Shown: in pieces, positions 55,590 through 63,507 of the stretch
Numbering within the stretch: the first letter of the stretch is position 1
Layout: every line of letters begins with the position of its first letter
Source: Maribacter sp. HTCC2170
Lineage (GTDB): Bacteria > Bacteroidota > Bacteroidia > Flavobacteriales > Flavobacteriaceae
DNA: 64,000 bases
Direction: 5' to 3'
Assembly (NCBI RefSeq): GCF_000153165.2
Contig: NC_014472.1
Coordinates: forward strand, 865,501-929,500
Position numbers and translations under genes: made by a program
The notes under the pieces: model-generated
Seen by the model: only the letters and a program-made list of their open reading frames with translations
What the model was told of the DNA's origin: nothing
Databases searched by the model: none

Positions 55590-55615
55590 GACTAGCATAC
55601 CAGATTTTTGTTACA
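55583..55615 (-). promoter_or_regulatory. Putative ECF-type promoter, copy B (before the first permease)
   Basis: Minus strand: TGTAACA (55609-55615), 16 bases, GTCTTATTGT (55583-55592), identical blocks and spacing to copy A at 51814-51846. The spacer sequences differ. Further downstream both copies share ATTCATC before the start codon. Confidence 0.5.
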
Positions 55616-55653
55616 CCAAAACCACTAAATAAATGTTAAAATTAAAATATGGC

Positions 55654-55869
55654 CTAAGCTCTCATTTTTTTGTAGATAAAATAAAATAGCCCAGCAACCA
55701 AAATATATGGTACTGCCATCAAGTAAACAATACCATTATTGATTCCTTCAGCAGCAGAGGTATTCCCTTCGCTTTCCAATACAGCCCTACACATTGCACA
55801 TTGCCCCTCACTTACCTGAGGAATCAACAAGACAAAAACAATTAATGGAATAATGTATTTATATTTCAT
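55654..55869 (-). CDS. Small exported membrane protein with CxxC, oxidase cluster
   Basis: 71 residues. Signal peptide (about 1-22), then Cys24-Ala-Met-Cys27 at the predicted mature start, a short linker (SEGNTSAAEGINNGI) and one C-terminal membrane helix (about 47-66) ending in a positive KKMRA tail. No named family is recalled, though similar small CAMC proteins occur in flavobacterial oxidase clusters. It begins directly at the base after the DUF420 stop. The CxxC/Met group facing the periplasm would suit copper binding or redox work in oxidase assembly; this is inference. Confidence 0.7.
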   Translation of the reverse strand: MKYKYIIPLIVFVLLIPQVSEGQCAMCRAVLESEGNTSAAEGINNGIVYLMAVPYILVAGLFYFIYKKMRA

Positions 55870-56403
55870 TCAGCTTATATAATAGGGTGATATCATTAAA
55901 TAGACTACAACACCAGTAACGGCGACATATAGCCAAATCGGAAATGTTAATTTTGCCAAAGCCCTGTGCGCATCATATTTTTTTAAATAAGCACGCGCAT
56001 ATGTTCTTAAAACCAATGGGATTATACCTATTGAAAACACAATATGGGTAATCAAAATAAAATAATACACGTATTTAATAACTCCTTCACCACCAAACGT
56101 TGTTGAATCCGAGGTCATATGGTATGCTATATACATTAAAAGAAAAAGTACCGAAAGACAAATACATAAAGTCATTAATTTTTGATGCAATCCTCTTTTT
56201 CCAGTTTTAATCGCCCAAACGGCAATTATCAAAACAACGGCCGTAATACCATTTACTGAAGCATAAATTGGAGGTAAAAAAGATAATGGTTCAACATTCG
56301 GGATTTTGACCCCGAATAAGGCTGCTACTACTATTGGCACCAAAATGGAGATAACCGTAATTATCTTATTGAATCTCTTTTCCTTTAACTCAATTGAATC
56401 CAT
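55870..56403 (-). CDS. DUF420 membrane protein
   Basis: 177 residues, five membrane helices. DUF420/YozB patterns: LPPIYASVNGITAVVLI near residue 42, the His of GLHQKLMTLC, YIAYHMTS, and YYFILITHIVFSIGIIPLVLRTY near residue 130. The conserved His residues in membrane helices suggest heme or copper contact. The family (CtaM is a relative) is linked to cytochrome oxidase assembly. In an operon with SCO upstream (6 bases) and the 71-residue protein downstream. Confidence 0.88.
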   Translation of the reverse strand: MDSIELKEKRFNKIITVISILVPIVVAALFGVKIPNVEPLSFLPPIYASVNGITAVVLIIAVWAIKTGKRGLHQKLMTLCICLSVLFLLMYIAYHMTSDSTTFGGEGVIKYVYYFILITHIVFSIGIIPLVLRTYARAYLKKYDAHRALAKLTFPIWLYVAVTGVVVYLMISPYYIS

Positions 56404-56409
56404 GACCCA

Positions 56410-57135
56410 TTATTCCTTTAGCAATTTGTCAATATCCTCTTTCAAAATTGAAATCTGTTCTTTCTCACCCTCAGAATTCTCACCTTGACTTTCGGTTATA
56501 GTTCCCCGATAATAAATAATCGGGTTACCAAACTCATCAACCCTAGAACGCAGGAATCCTTTCTTATCTATTAAAGCAAAAAGTCCGGCATGCTCAAAAC
56601 CACCTGGGGCATCCGGCATTTCTGAGACAAAAATATTAAAGCCTTTGTTTGCCAATTCATAAATTGATTCTTGACTACCCGTCATTAAATGCCAATCCAA
56701 ATTTGTAATTCCATGTTCTTCAGCATACTCCTTTAAAACCCTTGGTGTATCATACTCAGGAGTAATTGTAAAAGAGGCCACTCCAAAGTCATTTGAAATT
56801 TTAAACTCTTCCTGTAAATCAACAAGGTTTTTGGTCATAATTGGGCAAATAGAAGGGCAGGATGTAAAGAAGAACTCGACTACATAAACCTTTCCGAGAT
56901 AATCCTTATCGGTAATCACCAAACTATCTTGATTCACAAATTGAAAAGAAGGCACTCTTTTCTTTTTACCATTCAAATACAAATAGGCCAACCCATCTTC
57001 ATTGCTCTTGAGATTGACGCGATCATTCTCGACAACACTATCGGATTTTATACGGTCTACTATCTTTGGAATAAAGATTATTCCAAAAACTAAAATTACT
57101 AGCGAAACCCAAACATATGTATATTTCTTCATCAA
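56410..57135 (-). CDS. SCO family copper chaperone
   Basis: 241 residues: membrane anchor (about 8-24) and a thioredoxin fold with the copper ligands Cys93 and Cys97 (SCPSICP) and His182 (FEHAG). SCO proteins deliver Cu to the CuA site of cytochrome oxidase subunit II and keep its cysteines reduced. A charged segment (SQGENSEGEKEQ) precedes the last helix. The start overlaps the stop of the SCO-like paralog by 4 bases. Confidence 0.94.
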   Translation of the reverse strand: MMKKYTYVWVSLVILVFGIIFIPKIVDRIKSDSVVENDRVNLKSNEDGLAYLYLNGKKKRVPSFQFVNQDSLVITDKDYLGKVYVVEFFFTSCPSICPIMTKNLVDLQEEFKISNDFGVASFTITPEYDTPRVLKEYAEEHGITNLDWHLMTGSQESIYELANKGFNIFVSEMPDAPGGFEHAGLFALIDKKGFLRSRVDEFGNPIIYYRGTITESQGENSEGEKEQISILKEDIDKLLKE

Positions 57136-57764
57136 TTTTTCCTATTGGCATTGTTCCTTTTTAAAGCTAGTCGATATTCTGCCAAAATGATTTTCACATC
57201 ATCTTCCATTTTATTATTCAAATCAGCTACCGACGTAGTATTAAATCCAAACTTAGTGCCCTCATCCTCATCCTTGTCACGTCCTCGTAAGTTTCCTTCT
57301 TTATCTATTATAAAAACATAAGATGTGGATAGATTTTCATTTAAGGATAGATCTGTTTTCAATCCTTTGAAAACATCTTTAATCTGTTCTTCGGTGGTGT
57401 AGACAAAGTTCCATTTACGAATATCCGTCAAATTCCCTAATTCGGCCTTAAGCTCAGCCACTTTATCTTCATTCCCATTCAAAACCAACATTACAAATTG
57501 AAAGTCCTTGAATTCATAAAAACGCTTGTAAATTTTCTGGTTCAAATTAAAAGCATTGCCTTTTCTATTTTCAACATCATTTCCTAAAAAACCAAGAATA
57601 GTAATTTTGCCCTTAAATGTATTTCTTTTGTCAACTGTTGAAACATCAAGTATATTTTCAGTCAATGTGGGTAATTTACCAAAATTATTCACACCTGAAG
57701 CAAAGAACAGATAAACAACAATTGGCAGTATAAAAAGTATGGCTAAAACTAATTTCTTTTTCAT
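57132..57764 (-). CDS. SCO/thioredoxin-fold protein lacking the CxxxC copper site
   Basis: 210 residues: membrane anchor (about 4-24), then a fold like SCO (GKITILGFLGND at the place where SCO has the CxxxC motif; later YVFIIDKEGNLRGR as in the SCO C-terminal strand). There are no cysteines in the whole protein, so it cannot bind Cu or do thiol exchange in the SCO way. Directly coupled (4-base overlap) to the real SCO. Probably a structural partner of SCO or of the oxidase; this is inference. A terminator separates it from the oxidase subunit genes. Confidence 0.75.
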   Translation of the reverse strand: MKKKLVLAILFILPIVVYLFFASGVNNFGKLPTLTENILDVSTVDKRNTFKGKITILGFLGNDVENRKGNAFNLNQKIYKRFYEFKDFQFVMLVLNGNEDKVAELKAELGNLTDIRKWNFVYTTEEQIKDVFKGLKTDLSLNENLSTSYVFIIDKEGNLRGRDKDEDEGTKFGFNTTSVADLNNKMEDDVKIILAEYRLALKRNNANRKN

Positions 57765-57851
57765 AGTAAGAAGTGCAAACTGGTTATAGTCGAATTCTGT
57801 CTTATAGCTAGATTAGTTCAAAAAATCCTTATTTGTCTTCAACAAACAAAA

Positions 57852-57886
57852 ATAAAAAAGACGGTGTTTAAACCGTCTCTTTTTTC
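57852..57886 (-). terminator. Terminator after the oxidase subunit genes
   Basis: Stem AGACGGT (57859-57865) with ACCGTCT (57872-57878), 6-base loop; T/A runs on both sides make it usable in either direction. It lies 14 bases behind the subunit IV stop. Confidence 0.75.
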
Positions 57887-57899
57887 TGTTAATTCTATT

Positions 57900-58283
57900 T
57901 TAGAAGTTCCAAGTGACAAACCCATCCCTGAAGACCTCGTAGATATAATCAGCTTCTACCAATAATATAAATACCAAATAGAGGACAAGGAAAATTGGTG
58001 TCCAAACAATCGCTCTGCGTAAAGAACTTTTTTCATCTCTTAAGTGCATGAAATCCCATGCAATATAATAGGCTTTTACCAAGGTTAAAATGATGAATAT
58101 CCAATTCAACAATTTCATACCTAGGAATGAGGTGCCCACCAATGCATCAGGCTTTGTTATACCCAAAGCAACTTCAATTGCCGTAACAATAGTCAAAAAG
58201 ACAAGAACACCCCATATCTTTTGGGTGTTGGACTTAAATTTTAAAAGTCCTCTGAAAATCTCCAACTTGTGTGCGTCTGCCAT
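57900..58283 (-). CDS. Cytochrome c oxidase subunit IV family protein
   Basis: 127 residues, three membrane helices (about 24-44, 55-75 and 88-112) with the family pattern KIWGVLVFLTIVTAIEVALG, YYIAWDFMHLRDEKSSLR and the end LVEADYIYEV. A small accessory subunit of the heme-copper oxidase (caa3/cyo type). 49 bases behind the subunit III gene and part of the same transcript. Confidence 0.88.
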   Translation of the reverse strand: MADAHKLEIFRGLLKFKSNTQKIWGVLVFLTIVTAIEVALGITKPDALVGTSFLGMKLLNWIFIILTLVKAYYIAWDFMHLRDEKSSLRRAIVWTPIFLVLYLVFILLVEADYIYEVFRDGFVTWNF

Positions 58284-58332
58284 GCTAAAAAATATTAATA
58301 TATGTTTGCTCTAAAACCAAACAATAAAACGT

Positions 58333-59307
58333 TTATACCAAATAAAAGAATGTAAATACAAATACCCAAACCAAATCCACAAAGTGCCAGTAAAGCCCGA
58401 CTTTCTCAACCATTTCATAATGACCCCTTTTCTCATACGTGCCCAAAGCAACATTAAAGAAAATTATCAGATTAATGAGTACTCCTGAAAATACGTGAAA
58501 ACCGTGAAAACCAGTAATAAAGAAAAAGAAATCGGCAAACAACCTGCTCCCATATTCATTATGAACCAAGTTAGCACCTTCAACCACCTGGGTAGCATTC
58601 TGTAGTTTTGTCAAAGATTCTTGCCTTGAAAGCAAGGTTTTTTCACCTTCTTCATTTATAGTTTCAGTTCTTACAAGAATATTTGGATTTGCCTTAAAAC
58701 CTTCTAATACCTCATTCAATGAATAACTAGGTTGGTAACCTTCATCATAGAACCAAACCCCATTTTTATTCTCATGAGCTACCCTATCACCAGGAATTGT
58801 CTTAGCAAAATCTGCCAAGGCTGCCCTATCGCCAGAATCGGCTTTTACAAATTGTAAAATCCTTCCCCCTTTGGTTTCTACTGCACCATAATCACCGTTA
58901 ATGAACGTCGCCCATTCCCAAGCCTGGGAACCAACAAATATTGCTCCACCAATAATGGTCAAGAACATATACCAAATAACACTGTTCTTTTTCATTTTAT
59001 GCCCTGCATCAACTGCAAGTACCATGGTAACAGAAGACATAATAAGGATAAATGTCATGAATGCCACATAGTACATCGGGTAATTACCGTGGAAGAATGG
59101 TACGTGGGTAAATACTTCGTCTGCAATTGGCCAGGTCTCAATGAACTTAAATCTTGAAAAACCATATGCCGCTAAAAAACCAGAAAATGTCAAAGCATCT
59201 GACACCAAGAAAAACCACATCATTAATTTGCCGTAGCTTGCTCCCAGGGGTCGGTTACCACCTCCCCATACGTTTTCTCCCGTGCCCGTTGTTACCGTAG
59301 AATCCAT
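58333..59307 (-). CDS. Cytochrome c oxidase subunit III with a soluble insertion
   Basis: 324 residues. Seven-helix subunit III fold: LMMWFFLVSDALTF in helix 1, and a helical pair ending FFFFITGFHGFHVFSGVLINL and YWHFVDLVWVFVFTFFYL. Between about residues 140 and 245 there is a soluble stretch of roughly 100 residues (from GDYGAVETKGGR to ATQVVEGANLVHNE), absent from standard subunit III and predicted outside the membrane. The Glu of helix 3 in QAWEWATF is kept. Has its own promoter; followed by subunit IV. Confidence 0.92.
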   Translation of the reverse strand: MDSTVTTGTGENVWGGGNRPLGASYGKLMMWFFLVSDALTFSGFLAAYGFSRFKFIETWPIADEVFTHVPFFHGNYPMYYVAFMTFILIMSSVTMVLAVDAGHKMKKNSVIWYMFLTIIGGAIFVGSQAWEWATFINGDYGAVETKGGRILQFVKADSGDRAALADFAKTIPGDRVAHENKNGVWFYDEGYQPSYSLNEVLEGFKANPNILVRTETINEEGEKTLLSRQESLTKLQNATQVVEGANLVHNEYGSRLFADFFFFITGFHGFHVFSGVLINLIIFFNVALGTYEKRGHYEMVEKVGLYWHFVDLVWVFVFTFFYLV

Positions 59308-59337
59308 AAATAAATTATCGTATAATTAGAATTTTCA

Positions 59338-59366
59338 CAAATTTACATTTTTTTAGAGGATACAAA
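59338..59366 (-). promoter_or_regulatory. Promoter of subunit III / subunit IV genes
   Basis: Minus strand: TTTG (59363-59366), 17 bases, TAAATTTG (59338-59345). Full Bacteroidota consensus; the expected transcript start near 59333 is 26 bases before the ATG. Confidence 0.7.
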
Positions 59367-59402
59367 AGTCAAATGCCAAGAAATCAAAACTTTATTGAAT
59401 TT

Positions 59403-59984
59403 TTAGCCGACCAACACCATAAACAGGATTAAATAAACCCATAGGAGGTCTAAAAAATGCCAAAAGGTTGCACCTAATGACAATCCCAAATACTCTCCAG
59501 CATTGTACTTTCCTTTTATTTGGTTGAACAAAACTACCAACAAGGAAATAATACCCGCAACCACATGAACAATATGTACCGCTGCTATGAGAAAAATATA
59601 TGACATTTTTATACTACTGGTTGGTCCTGTAAAATAATAGCCTTGGGACACCAATTGAGAAAATCCATTGAATTGCAATCCTATAAAAATGACTCCCAGC
59701 CCCAACGTAATCAACAACCAACTTGTGCAAACTTTTTTAGCATCTTTCTGGATTGCTTTCTTGGCTAAAAAATAGGTAATGCTGCTCAGAATAATTATTG
59801 CTGTGCTAATATAAAAAGATGACGGTAGCACAATATCACTCAACCAATCTTCTCTTTTACTACTTACAATATAGGCACTGGTCCAACCTGCAAATGCCAT
59901 TAGTAGACTCACAATGCCAAACCAGAGCATCATTTTTTTTGATCTATCATTTTTTTCTTTTGGAGTTCCTTGAGTTAAGTCCAT
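59403..59984 (-). CDS. Cytochrome c oxidase subunit III (short form)
   Basis: 193 residues, five membrane helices: MLWFGIVSLLMAFAGWTSAYIV, then FYISTAIIILSSITYFLA, and the end FLIAAVHIVHVVAGIISLL and FWHFLDLLWVYLILFMVLVG. This is the five-helix subunit III form. With the seven-helix form encoded 95 bases downstream, the cluster has two subunit III proteins, a pattern usual in flavobacteria. 4 bases behind cyoE, so co-transcribed with it. Confidence 0.92.
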   Translation of the reverse strand: MDLTQGTPKEKNDRSKKMMLWFGIVSLLMAFAGWTSAYIVSSKREDWLSDIVLPSSFYISTAIIILSSITYFLAKKAIQKDAKKVCTSWLLITLGLGVIFIGLQFNGFSQLVSQGYYFTGPTSSIKMSYIFLIAAVHIVHVVAGIISLLVVLFNQIKGKYNAGEYLGLSLGATFWHFLDLLWVYLILFMVLVG

Positions 59985-59988
59985 TTAT

Positions 59989-60894
59989 TTATATGAATTT
60001 ATCCAGCACATAAACCACTTGCATCAAAGTGATGTAGCTCACACTGGCCAACATTAATTTTCTTGCAGAAATATTATCTTTCTTTTCGTACAATCTAAAA
60101 GCATAAAACAGCATAGCCCCACCCATTATAAAAACAATTACTGCAGCAGGAACAGACAATTGCAATCGTCCGGTAATACCAAAAACTGGTATTACAGAAA
60201 TCACGATCATCCAAATGGTGTACATTATTATTTGTAGCGCCGTACCATTATCTTTTTTTCCTGTAGGAAGCATTTTAAACCCTCCCTTTTTGTAATCTTC
60301 ATCCAACATCCAAGCTAAAGCCCAGAAGTGCGGGAACTGCCAAAAAAACTGAATCATGAACAAGGTTCCTGGCTCTATTCCAAATTCATTGGTTGCGGCC
60401 ACCCAACCCAGCATAAAAGGTATTGCCCCTGGAAATGCACCCACAAAAACCGAGAGTGAAGTAATGGTCTTCAAAGGTGTATAAACACTCGTATACAAAA
60501 ATATTGAAATGGCCCCAAACATAGCCGTTTTCGGGTTTAAAAAATACAATGAAATCACCCCTAAAACAGTTAGAACCACGGCAATTAAAAGAGCCATATT
60601 GACCGACATTCTTCCAGAGGGGATAGGCCTGTTCTTTGTACGTTTCATCAACGCATCCAAGTCCTTTTCAATAATCTGATTATACGCATTTGATGCACCA
60701 ACCATACAATAACCACCAAAGGCAAGCAATAACAGCGATATAACACTAATCTCGTAAGCTCCAAGCAAATACCCCGCAATCGAAGAAAAGACCACGCTGA
60801 CCGCAAGTCTAGCCTTGGTAATCTCCTTAAAATCAGCAAATGCCATAGACAAAGTTGTCTTTTTTGCTGGTTCAATAACGGTCTTCATTATCAT
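59989..60894 (-). CDS. cyoE: Protoheme IX farnesyltransferase (heme O synthase)
   Basis: Adds a farnesyl group to heme B to make heme O for the oxidase. 301 residues, about eight to nine membrane helices; UbiA-type motifs N-Y-N-Q-I-I-E-K-D-L-D (NxxxDxxxD-like, near residue 72) followed by KNRPIPSGRMS, and a second Asp-rich loop MLDEDYKKGGFKMLP near residue 205. An in-frame ATG six bases inside (60886-60888) is an equally good start. First gene of the oxidase cluster, with its own promoter. Confidence 0.95.
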   Translation of the reverse strand: MIMKTVIEPAKKTTLSMAFADFKEITKARLAVSVVFSSIAGYLLGAYEISVISLLLLAFGGYCMVGASNAYNQIIEKDLDALMKRTKNRPIPSGRMSVNMALLIAVVLTVLGVISLYFLNPKTAMFGAISIFLYTSVYTPLKTITSLSVFVGAFPGAIPFMLGWVAATNEFGIEPGTLFMIQFFWQFPHFWALAWMLDEDYKKGGFKMLPTGKKDNGTALQIIMYTIWMIVISVIPVFGITGRLQLSVPAAVIVFIMGGAMLFYAFRLYEKKDNISARKLMLASVSYITLMQVVYVLDKFI

Positions 60895-60908
60895 TTTTTA
60901 TAAAAACG

Positions 60909-60939
60909 CAAATATAGTCGGAGTATGCTATTTGTGCAA
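60909..60939 (-). promoter_or_regulatory. Promoter of cyoE
   Basis: Minus strand: TTG (60937-60939), 20 bases, TATATTTG (60909-60916). Full consensus; the transcript would start about 10 bases before the ATG. A divergent -7 box for the neighbouring gene lies at 60960-60967. Confidence 0.65.
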
Positions 60940-60959
60940 CGAATTATCAAGGTTTATCA

Positions 60960-60967
60960 TATCTTTG
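60960..60967 (+). promoter_or_regulatory. -7 box of the metallo-beta-lactamase-fold gene
   Basis: TATCTTTG, a full TAnnTTTG match 36 bases before the ATG at 61004. A TTTG at 60931-60934 is 25 bases away, longer than the usual 17-21. Confidence 0.45.
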
Positions 60968-61003
60968 AAATTGCGACCTTTCTAACCTCTTAAACTCTTA
61001 GTT

Positions 61004-61885
61004 ATGAAGAAGATGAAACATTTATCTGTAATGGTAATCTGCATGGGTTTTATAACACTGGCCAACGCTCAGGAAAAAGAAGTAGTCATCAAGATTGACA
61101 CCTTATCCCAGGATGTTTATATGTTAACAGGGCAAGGTGGAAATATAGGAATCTATGTTGGTGAGAGTAATGTCTTTATGATTGATGACCAATTTGCCCG
61201 TTTAAGCAATAAGATAAAAAGTGCAATAGCAACCCTTACTGATCAACCAATTTCATTTTTATTCAATACGCATATGCATGGTGACCACACTGGTGGCAAC
61301 GCGGAATTTAATTCAAAACAAACCACTGTGGTTGCGCACGATAATGTGAGAAAAAGTTTGGAAGACCGTTTGGCAAAGAATCAAAAATTGAATAAAAAAA
61401 TCTTACCCGAGGTTTCTTTTTCAGATGATATTACCTTTTATGATGGTGATGAGACAATTATGGCCTTTCATGTTCATGATGCCCATACAGATGGCGATGC
61501 CATGGTTTATTTTCTAAAGAACAATGTTCTACATATGGGAGATACATATTTCTCAGGAAGATATCCTTATATTGACTTAAAAAGTGGTGGTACTGTGGAT
61601 GGATATATAAAAGCCCACAAAAAAGCGCTACTCCTAATTAATGAAGAAACCAAAATCATACCTGGCCACGGAAAATCTTCGAATAAAAAAGAGCTAGAAT
61701 CCTACGTCATTATTCTAGAAGACATCAAGTTAAAAATTCTTAAAGAAATCCAAAGAGGCAGAACTCTGGAAGAAGTCAAGAAAAACACAAACTTATTATC
61801 TGCTTATGATGCCACCCATGGTGGAGGATATATTGGTCCCGAACGTATTCGAGAGATTTTTTACAATAGTTTAAAGAACGATTAA
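61004..61885 (+). CDS. Exported metallo-beta-lactamase-fold hydrolase
   Basis: 293 residues with a signal peptide (to ANAQ, residue 23). The metal site His90-x-His92-x-Asp94-His95 (HMHGDHTGG) is complete; further ligands are likely in VHDAHTDGDAMVYF (near 163) and IPGHGKS (near 222). The pattern matches the Bacteroidota family of periplasmic MBL-fold proteins that includes B-type beta-lactamase relatives and quinoprotein relay enzymes; resistance activity cannot be claimed. Monocistronic, divergent from cyoE, ending in a strong terminator. Confidence 0.9.
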   Translation: MKKMKHLSVMVICMGFITLANAQEKEVVIKIDTLSQDVYMLTGQGGNIGIYVGESNVFMIDDQFARLSNKIKSAIATLTDQPISFLFNTHMHGDHTGGNAEFNSKQTTVVAHDNVRKSLEDRLAKNQKLNKKILPEVSFSDDITFYDGDETIMAFHVHDAHTDGDAMVYFLKNNVLHMGDTYFSGRYPYIDLKSGGTVDGYIKAHKKALLLINEETKIIPGHGKSSNKKELESYVIILEDIKLKILKEIQRGRTLEEVKKNTNLLSAYDATHGGGYIGPERIREIFYNSLKND

Positions 61886-61890
61886 ACAAA

Positions 61891-61920
61891 AAAATCCCGA
61901 GCTTACACTCGGGATTTTCA
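61891..61920. terminator. Bidirectional terminator between MBL-fold gene and tonB
   Basis: 11-base perfect stem AAAATCCCGAG (61891-61901) with CTCGGGATTTT (61908-61918), loop CTTACA. A/T arms on both sides suit both convergent genes. Confidence 0.85.
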
Positions 61921-61937
61921 TTTATATGGAATACTTT

Positions 61938-62657
61938 TTACTGTAGCTTAAATGTAATAGGGATACTGAAAGGAACCCTTACAGCTCTACCCCTTTGCTT
62001 ACCAGGAGTCATTTTAGGAAGCTTACCAATAATCCTGGCAGCTTCTTTTTCGAGGTTCTTATCTGGTCCACGCATTCTAACGCCTCCGATACTTCCGTCT
62101 TTTTGAATAACGAACATAACGTTAACCCTACCTTGAACACCCATTTCTTGAGCGATTTCCGGATAGCGGAAGTTCTTACTGATATGTTTTTGCATTTTTG
62201 ATTGGAAACAAATACGCATTGCTTTTGCTCCTTTTCCTTTTTCACTTTCACAACCAGGGAAAATTGGAACATCCTCAATAACCGCAAAAGGAACATCTAC
62301 ATCCTCAAAAACCTCCTCAACCTCAACGTCTTCAACTTCGATTATCTCCTCTTCCTGGCTAGTTTCTGTAGATTCAATTACAGTTTCCTCAACTTCTTCC
62401 TCATCCTCAACTACCTCTATAATCTCAGGTGCAGCTGGTGGTGGTGGTGGTGGTGGTGTTTTGATTTGTTCTGTCATCGGAACTTCTTCGTCCAACATGT
62501 CTTCAACGTTCATTGAAATATCGTACTCATCCGTTTTGTCATACGTTTTCCATTCCAAACCTCGCCAAACCAAAAACATTACCACAGCAAGCCCTATAAC
62601 AAAATAAGTGCCGCTATTTCTTCTCAAATCTGCTTTTGGATTCTTTTTTAGTTCCAT
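61938..62657 (-). CDS. tonB: Energy transducer TonB
   Basis: 239 residues: N-terminal membrane helix (about 19-34), a proline run (TPPPPPPPAAP, about 67-77), a strongly acidic spacer (about 78-125, mostly Glu/Asp/Val), and a C-terminal TonB domain (about 150-239: FRYPEIAQEMGVQGRVNVMFVIQKDGSI, and the end VPFSIPITFKLQ). It couples the proton gradient to TonB-dependent outer-membrane uptake. The conserved FPGCE...R/Q block before the domain is typical of Bacteroidota TonB. Followed by a bidirectional terminator. Confidence 0.93.
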   Translation of the reverse strand: MELKKNPKADLRRNSGTYFVIGLAVVMFLVWRGLEWKTYDKTDEYDISMNVEDMLDEEVPMTEQIKTPPPPPPPAAPEIIEVVEDEEEVEETVIESTETSQEEEIIEVEDVEVEEVFEDVDVPFAVIEDVPIFPGCESEKGKGAKAMRICFQSKMQKHISKNFRYPEIAQEMGVQGRVNVMFVIQKDGSIGGVRMRGPDKNLEKEAARIIGKLPKMTPGKQRGRAVRVPFSIPITFKLQ

Positions 62658-62678
62658 ATTTAATTTTTTTAATGTTCG

Positions 62679-62710
62679 CTAATTTAACTAAATAATTAAT
62701 AAAAAAACAA
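62679..62710 (-). promoter_or_regulatory. Candidate promoter of tonB
   Basis: Minus strand: TTG (62708-62710), 21 bases, TAAATTAG (62679-62686), one mismatch to TAnnTTTG. Confidence 0.4.
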
Positions 62711-62718
62711 GTAATACT

Positions 62719-63111
62719 TTATTTTAACCCTCTTTGCCCATGAAATCGAGCTAAAATGAACAAGAAACCTAAAATAACACCCGCACTGTTTGCAAGGGCA
62801 TCCAATAATTCACCGGACCTATTGGCAGTCATTTTCTCCTGAATAACCTCAATAATTATACCAAATATTATAAGCGAAAAAGCTAATATTGTTCTTGATT
62901 TTCTGGTATTTTGCTTTTTGAAATCTCGATGAACAAGATAAAGCGAACCAAGAATTGTCGCTACAAAATAAAATACAAAATGAACTATTTTATCACCATT
63001 TGGGATATTGAAAGAACTTAGCCCATCATCTTCAAAAGAAGATAAGCTGGAAAATGTTACAAACACCATCCAGCTTACAAATGCAAACCCGTATAAATGC
63101 TTTTTAAGCAC
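62719..63111 (-). CDS. VanZ-family membrane protein
   Basis: 130 residues with four membrane helices (about 8-24, 42-62, 75-92 and 105-122). VanZ-like patterns: FSSLSSF after helix 1, [20 protein letters not shown] (conserved D..K..H) and [28 protein letters not shown]. VanZ is linked to low-level teicoplanin resistance, but most members, like this one, have no known role. The start overlaps the gcvH stop by 8 bases, so the two are coupled. Confidence 0.9.
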   Translation of the reverse strand: MLKKHLYGFAFVSWMVFVTFSSLSSFEDDGLSSFNIPNGDKIVHFVFYFVATILGSLYLVHRDFKKQNTRKSRTILAFSLIIFGIIIEVIQEKMTANRSGELLDALANSAGVILGFLFILARFHGQRGLK

Positions 63112-63484
63112 CTATTAATTCTTTATAATCCTCATCACTTAATAAGCCTTCTAATTCTGAAGTATCACTTATTTTTATTTTCACCATCCAACCTTCTCCA
63201 TAAGGGTCAGTGTTAACCTTTTCAGGTTCATCCTCCAAACTTTCGTTGAATTCAATTATCTCCCCGCTTAAGGGCAAGAATAGGTCTGAAACTGTCTTTA
63301 CTGCTTCAACTGAACCAAAAACCTCATCTTTATCCATGGTTTCATCAACAGTCTCAACTTCAACATAAACAATATCACCAAGTTCACCTTGGGCAAAATC
63401 GGTAATTCCTACTGTGGCTATATCGCCTTCTACCTTTACCCATTCATGGTCTTTGGTATACTGTAAATCTGATGGTATATTCAT
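63104..63484 (-). CDS. gcvH: Glycine cleavage system H protein
   Basis: 126 residues, the lipoyl-bearing shuttle of the glycine cleavage system. The lipoylated residue is Lys63 ([11 protein letters not shown]). N-terminal [12 protein letters not shown] and C-terminal [17 protein letters not shown] are typical. The genes for the P, T and L proteins are not nearby. It has a full consensus promoter and is coupled to the VanZ-like gene downstream. The sprA-gcvH-vanZ order is usual in flavobacteria. Confidence 0.97.
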   Translation of the reverse strand: MNIPSDLQYTKDHEWVKVEGDIATVGITDFAQGELGDIVYVEVETVDETMDKDEVFGSVEAVKTVSDLFLPLSGEIIEFNESLEDEPEKVNTDPYGEGWMVKIKISDTSELEGLLSDEDYKELIGA

Positions 63485-63507
63485 TTTCGTTTTTTTTGTT
63501 AACGAAA

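Noticed and set aside
62202-62516. Plus-strand frame with a tryptophan run
   Set aside because: The Trp run is the complement of the TonB proline run.
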